Part shown: piece after piece, positions 1 to 7,563 of the stretch
Position numbering within the stretch: the first letter of the stretch is position 1
Layout: each line of letters begins with the position of its first letter
Source of the DNA: UKL13-2 sp947085425
GTDB taxonomy: Bacteria; Pseudomonadota; Gammaproteobacteria; Burkholderiales; Usitatibacteraceae
Assembly (NCBI GenBank): GCA_947085425.1
Contig: CAMTWK010000013.1
Coordinates: 1-52,241 of the forward strand
DNA: 52,241 nucleotides
Reading direction: 5' to 3'
Translations under genes and position numbers: made by a program
The notes under the pieces: generated by a model
Told to the model about the DNA's origin: nothing
What the model saw: the letters and a program-made list of their open reading frames with translations, nothing else
Databases searched by the model: none

Positions 1-120
1 AATGGCTGCTTGTCCACCGCCGATTAGGGCAAGGGAGATATCGTCGAGTTTTGTCACTTCTTCGGTGGCAACTTCAACGATGCTGATTGTCATTTCGATG
101 GTGTCGAGTTCTTTGCTCAT
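1..120 (-). CDS. N-terminal 40 residues of a small acidic protein with a GGG motif (3' end outside window)
   Basis: The gene runs off the left edge, so only 40 residues are visible. They begin MSKELDTIEM, are rich in Glu, Asp, Ile and Val, and end LDDISLALIGGGQAAI. The ATG at 120-118 has GGAG six bases upstream, which supports a real start. The stretch from Leu25 to the glycines, with hydrophobic residues spaced before GG, resembles the end of a double-glycine leader of a secreted or modified peptide. That is a resemblance only: the remainder of the protein and any transporter or modifying enzyme would lie outside the window. It is divergent from the TPR/HD-GYP gene and shares its 96-bp promoter region, which holds a CRP-type site. 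An ordinary small cytosolic protein is an equally fair reading. Confidence 0.6.
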   Translation of the reverse strand, partial: MSKELDTIEMTISIVEVATEEVTKLDDISLALIGGGQAAI

Positions 121-151
121 TTGAGGCTCCGGTAAGGTTAAACTTGTAAAA

Positions 152-167
152 TGTGATTTTATTCACA
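152..167. promoter_or_regulatory. CRP/Vfr-type binding site
   Basis: TGTGA-TTTTAT-TCACA is a perfect TGTGA-N6-TCACA palindrome, the consensus half-sites of CRP-family regulators. It lies between the divergent small-protein gene and the TPR/HD-GYP gene, about 30 bp from one start and 50 bp from the other. Either or both could be controlled. No convincing -35/-10 pair was picked out. Confidence 0.6.
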
Positions 168-216
168 GCGGGCGCAAGAATACTGTGCTAATTCAACGTT
201 TGGCAAGGGGGGGTAG

Positions 217-2067
217 GTGTTGGGTGCAAATACAAATGGCGAATCCAGTGGTGGCAGGCTTTTCCAGGCGGAGAAACTAATCATCGACGCCATAGAGTCA
301 GGTGCATGCGCTGACCCGCGTTTGCTAGAAGCGACGGCCATGAGTCTAGATGATTTAACAGATGACCTGCAGAGGCAACTTAAGTTGATGCTAGACGTAG
401 TCCGTTTTTTCTATGTCAATGGGCAGTCAGATCGCGGCCTCAACGTGGCAGAAAAGGCCCGAAATCTGGCGCTAGCAACTGCCGATAAAATATCCGCGTC
501 GATTGCATTGACCCTCATTGGAGTTTGCGCCGCCGATACTGGAAATCTTCCGAGAGCAATGGAGGCCTATGCGGATGGACTTTCCCTCGCTCAAAAAAAT
601 GGAGACACTATTCAGGAAAGCAAGATTTGGCACAATTTAGGCGCGGCTTTAATTTACAGTGGTTTATTTAACGAGGCGTTAGGTTGTTTTACTCGGGCGC
701 TGGAAATCGCTGGCGGTAAACCAGAATTGGATACCACAACGTATTCGAATATTGCGCTATGTTGTCTGAACCTTGACGAAATTCCTCGAGGGATTGCGGC
801 GATTAGAAAGTCGATTGACCTGGCGGCAGATCCGACAGACGCTAACTCAATTCTGAATCGCGTTGTACTGGAAAACATTTTCACTCGTCTTTTGATTGAA
901 ATTGATGATTTTGGTGGTGCGATGGGGCACGCAGCCATTGCCCGTAAATATGCTGCAATGTCAAAGTCTCCCCGCTCGGACATCACGGCTTCCGTCGCTG
1001 AGGGATTGGCTGAAGTTTTCTCAGGGCACTCGGATATCGGGTTATCAAGACTTACTCGTACCCTTGCGCGCGCGAAGGCACTAAAAATTGCAATTCGGGA
1101 GGTCTTGGTAGCAATCATTAAGGCTCACGAATATATCGGTCAGCACGACAAGGCGCTTGTGTATCTAAAGGAAATGCTTGCGTCGCAGTTTCAAACTCAG
1201 GAAGCCAACGCGTTGCGCCATGTAGAGAGACACCTGCAACAGTTGCACATCAATGAGGGTAATGCACCAATTGAGAATTCCAAGCAAATTATTAAACGGT
1301 TAAATACTCATAAAGAATTGATTGAAGGCCGTATCGCCAAACGCGATCTGTTCCGCCAAAGTGTCGAGAGTTTGGAACGATTGGCAGTGGCAACCGAATT
1401 GCGTGACGATTCCACCGGTGAACATTCGTATCGTGTTGGCCGTATGGCGGCGTTGCTCGCCAAAGAGGCGGGTTGTGACGAAGACATGGTGTTTATGATC
1501 GACATTGCCGCGCGGATGCACGACATCGGCAAAATCGCCATCCCGGATGGCATTTTGTTAAAGCCCGGTGCCTTAAACGCGTCGGAGCGGCAAATTATGG
1601 AAATGCATGCCGAAGCCGGCGCGGACGTATTGGCCAAAAGCAATATTCCGCAAATTCAAATGGCCGAGGAGATTGCCCGTTATCACCACGAACGTTGGGA
1701 CGGCCTGGGTTATCCAAAAGGGTTGGCCGGCGAGGCGATACCGCTGTCAGCACGGATTTCCGCGCTGGCTGACGTGTTTGACGCCCTGACCCATGCACGA
1801 CCATACAAGGTGGCGTGGACGATTGAGTCGTCTTTGACGGAAATTCTGGCGTTGCGCGGCATAAACTTCGATCCGCGGCTGACGGATTTATTTCTGGGCC
1901 TGGTTTCACGGCTGGTGCGTGAGGGGGTTGATCTGGACGAATTGCTGGGCGAAGAGGCCAGAAAGTCGAGCTTTAATCGCGCCAAAGGCCAAATTTGGGA
2001 CAACTTGCGCCTCGCCAAAGAGCAGTATCAAAATAAAAATTCGCGAACCACTGATTTGCAGCGTTAG
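217..2067 (+). CDS. TPR-HD-GYP cyclic-di-GMP phosphodiesterase
   Basis: 616 residues, GTG start just after an AAGGGGGGG ribosome-binding site (TTG at 220 is an alternative). Residues about 45-340 form a helical TPR-like repeat region, for example the segments around NLGAALIYSGLFNEALGCFT and SNIALCCLNLDEI. A short linker follows, then an HD-GYP domain from about 385 to 575. The domain carries the HD pair in HDIGKIAIPD (His435), the HHERWDGLGYPKG signature (from about residue 490) and the ALADVFDALT segment. The family hydrolyses cyclic-di-GMP, and the metal and GYP residues look intact, so the domain should be active. There is no receiver domain and no membrane segment, so the TPR region is the likely sensor or partner-binding part. 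No terminator follows; the tpiA promoter lies 58 bp downstream. Confidence 0.9.
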   Translation: MLGANTNGESSGGRLFQAEKLIIDAIESGACADPRLLEATAMSLDDLTDDLQRQLKLMLDVVRFFYVNGQSDRGLNVAEKARNLALATADKISASIALTLIGVCAADTGNLPRAMEAYADGLSLAQKNGDTIQESKIWHNLGAALIYSGLFNEALGCFTRALEIAGGKPELDTTTYSNIALCCLNLDEIPRGIAAIRKSIDLAADPTDANSILNRVVLENIFTRLLIEIDDFGGAMGHAAIARKYAAMSKSPRSDITASVAEGLAEVFSGHSDIGLSRLTRTLARAKALKIAIREVLVAIIKAHEYIGQHDKALVYLKEMLASQFQTQEANALRHVERHLQQLHINEGNAPIENSKQIIKRLNTHKELIEGRIAKRDLFRQSVESLERLAVATELRDDSTGEHSYRVGRMAALLAKEAGCDEDMVFMIDIAARMHDIGKIAIPDGILLKPGALNASERQIMEMHAEAGADVLAKSNIPQIQMAEEIARYHHERWDGLGYPKGLAGEAIPLSARISALADVFDALTHARPYKVAWTIESSLTEILALRGINFDPRLTDLFLGLVSRLVREGVDLDELLGEEARKSSFNRAKGQIWDNLRLAKEQYQNKNSRTTDLQR

Positions 2068-2124
2068 CCCGTACCCAATTAGCCGGTTTGACCGCCTTGG
2101 CCGCGATCCTCTCATGCCCCAACA

Positions 2125-2154
2125 TTGCCCGAGGGGGCTGTTTCCCGCTATAAT
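2125..2154 (+). promoter_or_regulatory. Probable sigma-70 promoter of tpiA
   Basis: TTGCCC at 2125-2130, an 18-bp spacer and a perfect TATAAT at 2149-2154 predict transcription from about 2161. That gives a leader of roughly 36 nt before the tpiA ATG. Confidence 0.6.
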
Positions 2155-2197
2155 TTCGCTCTTTGCCTGAACGCGGCAAATTTCGGGAAAACCGTCA

Positions 2198-2953
2198 ATG
2201 CGGCATCGTTTTGTGGTCGGAAATTGGAAATTGAACGGCAGTTTGGCCGCCAATGCCACTTTGTTGGCGGGCTTGTCAGGTGTTCAGCCGGTTGATGGTA
2301 AAACCCTCGGTGTTTGTGTGTCCTACCCGTATTTGGCGCAACTTCAGCAATTATTGGCTGGAAACGCGCGTGTTTCCTTGAGTTTCGGTTCGCAGGACGT
2401 GAGCCGCTTTGATCAAGGTGCGTATACCGGTGAAGTTTCGGCGGGCATGGTCAAGGAATTTGGCTGTTCGCTGGCGATTGTCGGGCATTCGGAGCGCCGC
2501 GCAGTGTTTGGCGAGTCGGATGCCGTGGTGGCGGAAAAGTTTGGTCGGGCCAAGGCGGCGGGGTTAAAGCCGATTTTGTGTGTTGGTGAATCATTGGCCG
2601 AGCGGGAAGCGGGCACTACCGAAATCGTTGTTGCAAGGCAGCTGGGTGCGGTGATTGCAATGCATGGTGTGGCGGCATTGAATGAAACGGTGCTGGCGTA
2701 TGAGCCGGTTTGGGCAATTGGCACCGGCCAGACCGCATCACCACAGCAGGCGCAGGTCGTTCATGCGTTTTTACGTGAATTTGTGGCGAAACACGCTGTT
2801 GAAGTCGCCCAAAAACTGCCCATCTTGTATGGGGGCAGTGTAAAGAAGAGTAATGCCGCCGAGCTGTTTGCGCAGCCGGATATTGATGGCGGGCTGATTG
2901 GTGGCGCGTCGTTGGTGGTGGAAGAATTTTTGGGAATTTGGCAGGCCTTGTAG
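2198..2953 (+). CDS. tpiA: Triosephosphate isomerase
   Basis: Interconverts dihydroxyacetone phosphate and glyceraldehyde 3-phosphate in glycolysis and gluconeogenesis. The 251-residue length is normal for the bacterial enzyme. The catalytic set is present: Lys11 in GNWKLN, His97 in GHSERR and Glu169 in YEPVWAIGTG. The phosphate-binding segment ILYGGSVK and the C-terminal GGLIGGASL are also there. The ATG follows a visible promoter; the ribosome-binding site is weak (GGGAAA). secG follows 85 bp later, a pairing common in proteobacteria. Confidence 0.98.
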   Translation: MRHRFVVGNWKLNGSLAANATLLAGLSGVQPVDGKTLGVCVSYPYLAQLQQLLAGNARVSLSFGSQDVSRFDQGAYTGEVSAGMVKEFGCSLAIVGHSERRAVFGESDAVVAEKFGRAKAAGLKPILCVGESLAEREAGTTEIVVARQLGAVIAMHGVAALNETVLAYEPVWAIGTGQTASPQQAQVVHAFLREFVAKHAVEVAQKLPILYGGSVKKSNAAELFAQPDIDGGLIGGASLVVEEFLGIWQAL

Positions 2954-3038
2954 TTTTGAGGATTGCCTTGTTTTAGTGTGTTTGTTGTCGGCCCTGCAGG
3001 TTGGGGGCGGATGACAAGATTAACGATTGGGAAATGTA

Positions 3039-3443
3039 ATGTTAGCTTCTATTATTTTGACGTTTCATGTGTTGTTGGCGCTGGCGTTGGTCATTTTGGT
3101 ATTGATCCAGCACGGTAAGGGTGCCGATATGGGCGCAGCATTCGGAACCGGTTCAGCCGGTAGCCTGTTTGGTTCTTCTGGCGCGGCAAATTTTTTATCG
3201 CGCTCCACCGGGGTTTGTGCCACTTTGTTTTTTTTGACCAGTTTGGCGTTGACCTACAACCATGCGCCCGGCAATAAAGGCCTGACGACCGGCATTGGTG
3301 ACAGCGTGACGATCCAAAAGGATGCCAAAAAGGACGCGGCGGATGCGATTCCTGCGCCACCATCCAATTCCGTGCCCGCACCGGCCATCGTGCCAACAGC
3401 ACCCGCGTCGCCGCCGCCGGCACCACAACAAATTCCGAAATAA
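3039..3443 (+). CDS. secG: Protein translocase subunit SecG
   Basis: 134 residues from the ATG at 3039, which has GGGA seven bases upstream; a TTG at 3027 would add four residues but has no such support. SecG is the small accessory subunit of the SecYEG channel in the inner membrane. Residues about 4-22 and 52-70 form the two membrane helices. The loop between them carries the family's conserved QHGKGADMGAAFG and GSAGSLFGSSG segments. The tail beyond residue 75 is rich in Ala, Pro and Lys and of low complexity, as in many betaproteobacterial SecG proteins. Confidence 0.95.
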   Translation: MLASIILTFHVLLALALVILVLIQHGKGADMGAAFGTGSAGSLFGSSGAANFLSRSTGVCATLFFLTSLALTYNHAPGNKGLTTGIGDSVTIQKDAKKDAADAIPAPPSNSVPAPAIVPTAPASPPPAPQQIPK

Positions 3444-3462
3444 GTTCAATTCGCGCATCGGT

Positions 3463-3476
3463 ATGATGTAAATCAA
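3463..3476. promoter_or_regulatory. FNR/Anr-like box upstream of tRNA-Leu and nuo
   Basis: ATGAT-GTAA-ATCAA matches the TTGAT-N4-ATCAA consensus at nine of ten defined bases. It lies 20 bp after secG, 60 bp before tRNA-Leu and 270 bp before nuoA. Oxygen control of the nuo operon would make sense, but the distance is long and no matching promoter was resolved. Confidence 0.4.
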
Positions 3477-3535
3477 ATGTTGCGCTGCGGCAATCGTTTC
3501 AAATAGCAGTAAAATTTGCAGGTGAATTTGGAAAT

Positions 3536-3620
3536 GCCGTCGTGGTGAAATTGGTAGACACGCTATCTTGAGGGGGTAGTGGCGAAAGCTGTGCGAGTTC
3601 GAGTCTCGCCGACGGCACCA
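3536..3620 (+). tRNA. tRNA-Leu(GAG)
   Basis: 85 nt. The acceptor arm GCCGTCG pairs with CGACGGC, and the CCA end is encoded (3618-3620). The anticodon stem CTATC/GGTAG (one G-T pair) encloses loop TTGAGGG, giving anticodon GAG, which reads CUC and CUU. The long variable arm typical of class II leucine tRNAs is present. It sits between secG and nuoA. Confidence 0.97.
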
Positions 3621-3745
3621 AACAATTGCTCCTAGGGTTGACGTGCAACCGGTGGTTTTATTTCGCCGCCGCCACGTGGCAATACGAACATGACCGGTTA
3701 AATTGATTTTTCACACCGCCAGCATAATGAATCCCACACACTCGC

Positions 3746-4114
3746 ATGCTTGAAAATTACTTTCCCATCCTGTTGTTCATCGCCATCGGTATTTCCGTTG
3801 GGGTGATGCCGGTGATTGGCACCAAAGTGCTCACCATGTTGCTGGGGCACGATAAGCCCTATAGCGAAAAACTGTCCCCCTATGAATGCGGATTCGAGGC
3901 CTTCGAAGACGCCCGCATGAAATTCGACGTGCGTTATTACCTCGTCGCGATCCTGTTTATTTTGTTTGATTTGGAAATTGCATTTTTCTTTCCTTGGGCG
4001 ATCACCTTGCAAGAGTTGGGCTGGTTTGGCTTTTGGTCGATGATGGTGTTTTTGGGCATTCTCGTCATGGGCTTTATTTATGAGTGGAAAAAAGGTGCCC
4101 TCGACTGGGAATAA
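3746..4114 (+). CDS. nuoA: NADH-quinone oxidoreductase subunit A
   Basis: 122-residue membrane subunit of respiratory complex I and first gene of the nuo operon. Three membrane helices are apparent (about residues 8-28, 64-85, 92-112). The conserved loop with SPYECGFE and the ARMKFDVRYYLVAILFILFDLE block are clear family signatures. The only start fitting the family N-terminus is the ATG at 3746, although no good ribosome-binding site precedes it. The 125 bp upstream after tRNA-Leu contains a TTGACG at 3638 but no -10 at a suitable distance, so the operon promoter is unresolved. Confidence 0.97.
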   Translation: MLENYFPILLFIAIGISVGVMPVIGTKVLTMLLGHDKPYSEKLSPYECGFEAFEDARMKFDVRYYLVAILFILFDLEIAFFFPWAITLQELGWFGFWSMMVFLGILVMGFIYEWKKGALDWE

Positions 4115-4232
4115 ATAATCCACAATCGGTCAAAACGGCCGATTGTTCAACGATCAACGGCAAGCAGTGGTTGATCAGCCGTTAAGTTGCGAAAAAGTTG
4201 CAAATTGTAGTTTGCTTAATTGGAGAAATTTA

Positions 4233-4712
4233 ATGCCGGAAGGTGGCGTTTCAACTCAGGGGTTCGTGACAACGTCGGTCGATTCATTGTTGAATTGGGC
4301 GCGAACCGGTTCGATGTGGCCGATGACTTTTGGCCTGGCCTGTTGTGCCGTCGAAATGATGCACGCCGGCGCCTCACGTTATGACCTAGACCGTTTTGGT
4401 ATTGTTTTTCGTCCCAGCCCGCGTCAGTCTGACGTGATGATTGTCGCCGGCACACTCTGCAACAAAATGGCCCCGGCATTACGCAAGGTGTACGATCAGA
4501 TGTCGGAGCCGCGTTGGGTGGTGTCGATGGGTTCGTGCGCCAATGGCGGCGGTTATTACCATTATTCTTATTCTGTGGTGCGCGGTTGTGACCGCATTGT
4601 GCCGGTCGATATTTATGTGCCGGGTTGCCCACCGACAGCGGAGGCGCTGCTATACGGATTGATCCAGCTGCAAAACAAGATCAAACGAACCAACACCATT
4701 GCAAGGGCATAA
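4233..4712 (+). CDS. nuoB: NADH-quinone oxidoreductase subunit B
   Basis: 159 residues; binds the terminal [4Fe-4S] cluster N2 that passes electrons to quinone. The adjacent cysteine pair in LACCAVEMMH, the Cys in MGSCANGGG and the Cys in VPGCPP supply the cluster ligands. The reading frame is open back to a TTG at 4143, but the ATG at 4233 has GGAG seven bases upstream and gives the family's usual length, so it is preferred. nuoC starts 6 bp after the stop. Confidence 0.97.
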   Translation: MPEGGVSTQGFVTTSVDSLLNWARTGSMWPMTFGLACCAVEMMHAGASRYDLDRFGIVFRPSPRQSDVMIVAGTLCNKMAPALRKVYDQMSEPRWVVSMGSCANGGGYYHYSYSVVRGCDRIVPVDIYVPGCPPTAEALLYGLIQLQNKIKRTNTIARA

Positions 4713-4718
4713 CACGCA

Positions 4719-5336
4719 ATGTCTGCGAAACTAGAACAATTACAAGCCTCACTGACCGCGGCACTTGACGGCAAACTGGCCAACCTCATTGTTGATCGTG
4801 GCCAGATCACAGTTGAAGTGTCTGCCGCCGACTACTTGGCCGCGGCCGGAATTTTGCGTGACCATGCCTTGTTGGATTTTTCCCAATTGATCGACCTGTG
4901 TGGGGTCGATTATTCGGGTTGGGGCGACGGCGCCACCATTGAAACGTCCTACCCCGGGCGCTTTGCCGCAACCAGCCAATTGTTGTCGATTCATCACAAT
5001 TGGCGTGTTCGTTTGCGGGTGTTTTGCCAAAACGACGGATTGCCGATTGTTGACTCATTGATTCCTGTTTGGAATTCGGCCAATTGGTATGAACGCGAAG
5101 CGTTTGATTTATACGGCATCATTTTTGACGGCCACCCGGATCTGCGGCGTATTCTCACCGACTATGGTTTTGTCGGCCATCCGTTCCGCAAAGACTTTCC
5201 GATTGCCGGTAACGTTGAAATGCGTTACGACTCCGAGCAAAAACGCGTGATCTATCAGCCGGTGACCATTGAGCCGCGCGAAATTGTGCCGCGGGTGATT
5301 CGTGAAGAGGCCTACGCCTCTGGAACCAAGTCATGA
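4719..5336 (+). CDS. nuoC: NADH-quinone oxidoreductase subunit C
   Basis: 205-residue peripheral-arm subunit of complex I. The central ERE(A)FDLYGIIFDGHPDL and RRILTDYGFVGHPFRKDFP segments are the hallmark of NuoC. It is a separate gene here, not fused to nuoD as in Escherichia coli. Its stop overlaps the nuoD start in ATGA (5333-5336), so the two are translationally coupled. Confidence 0.97.
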   Translation: MSAKLEQLQASLTAALDGKLANLIVDRGQITVEVSAADYLAAAGILRDHALLDFSQLIDLCGVDYSGWGDGATIETSYPGRFAATSQLLSIHHNWRVRLRVFCQNDGLPIVDSLIPVWNSANWYEREAFDLYGIIFDGHPDLRRILTDYGFVGHPFRKDFPIAGNVEMRYDSEQKRVIYQPVTIEPREIVPRVIREEAYASGTKS

Positions 5337-6586
5337 ACGAAATTAAAAATTACACGATGAACTTCGGTCCGCAGCATCCGGCGGCCCACGGTGTTTTGCG
5401 CCTGGTATTGGAGCTTGACGGCGAGGTGGTGCAACGCGCCGACCCACATATCGGTCTGTTGCATCGCGCCACTGAAAAACTCGCTGAAACGCGCACCTAC
5501 ATTCAGAGTGTGCCGTACATGGATCGGCTCGACTACGTGTCGATGATGGTTAATGAACACGCTTATGTGATGGCCATCGAAAAATTGCTGAATGTGGAGG
5601 TGCCCGAGCGGGCGCAATACATCCGCGTCATGTTTGATGAAATCACACGTATTTTGAATCACCTGTTGTGGATCGGCGCACATGCGCTCGACGTCGGCGC
5701 GATGACGGTGTTTTTATACGCCTTCCGTGAGCGCGAAGATTTGATGGATTGTTACGAGGCTGTGTCGGGCGCACGTTTACACGCGGCCTACTACCGTCCG
5801 GGTGGTGTCTATCGTGATTTGCCGGATCGTATGCCGCAATACAGCGCCATGAATGGTCGTAACGCCGCGGCAATGAAAAAGCTCAACGAAAATCGCCAGG
5901 GTTCATTACTGGATTTTATCGACGACTTCACCAACCGGTTTCCAAAGTACGTCGATGAATACGAAACCCTGTTGACCGACAACCGCATCTGGAAACAACG
6001 TTTGGTTGATATCGGCATTGTCACACCGGAGCGGGCGTTGCAGCTCGGCTTTACCGGCCCGATGTTGCGCGGCAGCGGTATTGCTTGGGACTTGCGCAAA
6101 AAACAACCATACGAAGTGTATGACCGTATGGACTTTGATATTCCAATCGGCACCAACGGCGATTCTTATGATCGTTATCTGGTGCGCATTCAGGAGTTCC
6201 GTGAGTCCAACAGAATTATCAGGCAGTGTGTCGACTGGCTGCGCAAAAATCCCGGACCGGTGATTACCGACAACAACAAGGTCGCGCCGCCTTCACGCGA
6301 GGGCATGAAGACCAACATGGAAGATTTGATTCACCATTTCAAACTCTTCACCGAAGGTTTCCACGTGCCGCCGGGCGAAGCCTACGCGGCAGTGGAGCAT
6401 CCGAAGGGTGAATTTGGCATTTATTTAATGTCGGACGGCGCCAATAAACCGTATCGGTTAAAAATTCGTGCGCCGGGCTTTCCGCACTTGGCGGCACTCG
6501 ATGAAATGGCGCGTGGCCATATGATTGCCGACGTCGTGACCATCATTGGCACCCAAGATATTGTGTTTGGGGAAATAGACAGGTAA
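5333..6586 (+). CDS. nuoD: NADH-quinone oxidoreductase subunit D
   Basis: 417-residue 49-kDa-type subunit that forms the quinone pocket with NuoB. Family signatures are FGPQHPAAHGVLRL, DPHIGLLHRATEKL, the YMDRLDYVSMM segment and the C-terminal FGEIDR. The residue count and both ends match betaproteobacterial NuoD. It is followed after only 6 bp by a cupin gene instead of the expected nuoE. Confidence 0.98.
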   Translation: MNEIKNYTMNFGPQHPAAHGVLRLVLELDGEVVQRADPHIGLLHRATEKLAETRTYIQSVPYMDRLDYVSMMVNEHAYVMAIEKLLNVEVPERAQYIRVMFDEITRILNHLLWIGAHALDVGAMTVFLYAFREREDLMDCYEAVSGARLHAAYYRPGGVYRDLPDRMPQYSAMNGRNAAAMKKLNENRQGSLLDFIDDFTNRFPKYVDEYETLLTDNRIWKQRLVDIGIVTPERALQLGFTGPMLRGSGIAWDLRKKQPYEVYDRMDFDIPIGTNGDSYDRYLVRIQEFRESNRIIRQCVDWLRKNPGPVITDNNKVAPPSREGMKTNMEDLIHHFKLFTEGFHVPPGEAYAAVEHPKGEFGIYLMSDGANKPYRLKIRAPGFPHLAALDEMARGHMIADVVTIIGTQDIVFGEIDR

Positions 6587-6592
6587 CCATCC

Positions 6593-7084
6593 ATGAGTGT
6601 AATCAACAAACGTGTGCGCAACATTGATGAACTGACTCTGGAGTCATTCGTGCAGGGCGATCAGTTCGCCGGTGCGGGTGTGCGCATCGGTCCGTTGCTT
6701 GGCGCAAAATCGCTGGGTTATTCGTACGACGTGGTGCCGGCTGGCAAACGGTCATGCCCTTTCCATAGCCATCGCGCCGAGGAAGAAATGTTTTTTATCG
6801 TCAAGGGCCGTGGGCTGCTGCGTTACGGCAAGGAAACCCGCGCGATTCGTGCCGGTGATTTTATTTGTTGCCCGACCGGTGGTGCTGATACTGCGCATCA
6901 AATCATCAATGATTCCGATGCGGACCTTGCCTATCTTTCGGTCAGCACCATGTTGCCTGCCGAGGTGTGTGAGTATCCGGATTCAAACAAGATTGGTGCT
7001 TATGGTGGTGGCGACGATGGCAGTCCACGCTTGCGGCACATGACGGAAATGACGGCAAATGTTGATTACTGGAAAGGTGAATAG
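6593..7084 (+). CDS. Cupin-domain protein inserted in the nuo operon
   Basis: 163 residues with one cupin_2 barrel. The first metal motif is visible as the run HSHRAEEEMFFIVKGRG (two His, then Glu, then Gly). The second is in GDFICCPTGG followed by AHQIIN (Pro-x-Gly, then His and Asn). A metal-binding single-domain cupin is therefore likely, in the cytoplasm since no signal peptide is seen. The substrate cannot be told from sequence. It lies 6 bp after nuoD and 2 bp before nuoE on the same strand, so it must be co-transcribed with complex I. It is not a known complex I subunit. Its codon style resembles its neighbours, so recent arrival is not obvious. A regulatory, assembly or sugar-related role are all open. 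Confidence 0.85.
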   Translation: MSVINKRVRNIDELTLESFVQGDQFAGAGVRIGPLLGAKSLGYSYDVVPAGKRSCPFHSHRAEEEMFFIVKGRGLLRYGKETRAIRAGDFICCPTGGADTAHQIINDSDADLAYLSVSTMLPAEVCEYPDSNKIGAYGGGDDGSPRLRHMTEMTANVDYWKGE

Positions 7085-7086
7085 CT

Positions 7087-7563
7087 GTGTTGTCGGATGC
7101 CTGTAAGAAAAAAATTGATCGTGAACTCGCGAAATATCCTGCAGACCAGCGCCAATCGGCGGTGATGTCCGCCTTGGCGATTGTGCAGGATGAGCGCGAC
7201 TGGTTGTCGACTGAATCCATGGATGAAGTTGCCGACTATCTCGGCATGCCGGCCATCGCCGTCTATGAGGTGGCGACTTTCTACAATATGTACAACCTGA
7301 AGCCGATGGGCAAGTCAAAGATCACCGTCTGCACCAATTTGCCGTGTGCGTTGTCCGGGGGGGGGGCGGCGGCTGAATATTTGCAGGCCAAGTTGGGCGT
7401 GGGTTGGAAAGAAATGACCGCCGATGGCAAATTCACGCTGGTGGAGGGCGAGTGTATGGGCGCCTGTGGCGACGCGCCGGTGTTGACGGTCAACAACAAA
7501 CGCATGTGCAGCCATATGTCGAATGACAAACTTGACACGCTGGTGGCGGAGTTGTCGAAATGA
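7087..7563 (+). CDS. nuoE: NADH-quinone oxidoreductase subunit E
   Basis: 158-residue thioredoxin-fold subunit carrying the [2Fe-2S] cluster N1a. Ligands are the Cys pair in CTNLPC and the pair in GECMGAC. GTG start at 7087, two bases after the cupin stop. The helical front half, with the YEVATFYNMYNLKPMGK segment, is typical. An uninterrupted run of ten G at 7357-7366 encodes the Gly-Gly-Gly after ALS, an unstable tract inside an essential-type reading frame. The stop overlaps the nuoF start in ATGA. Confidence 0.97.
   Translation: MLSDACKKKIDRELAKYPADQRQSAVMSALAIVQDERDWLSTESMDEVADYLGMPAIAVYEVATFYNMYNLKPMGKSKITVCTNLPCALSGGGAAAEYLQAKLGVGWKEMTADGKFTLVEGECMGACGDAPVLTVNNKRMCSHMSNDKLDTLVAELSK
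7357..7366 (+). repeat. G10 homopolymer inside nuoE
   Basis: Ten consecutive G bases encode three glycines and the first base of an Ala codon. Gain or loss of one base would shift the frame ahead of the last two cluster cysteines. Confidence 0.9.

Noticed and set aside
3638..3666. TTGACG at 3638 as the nuo operon -35
   Set aside because: The nearest -10-like stretch (TTTTAT at 3656) is only 12 bp away; 16-18 bp is needed.
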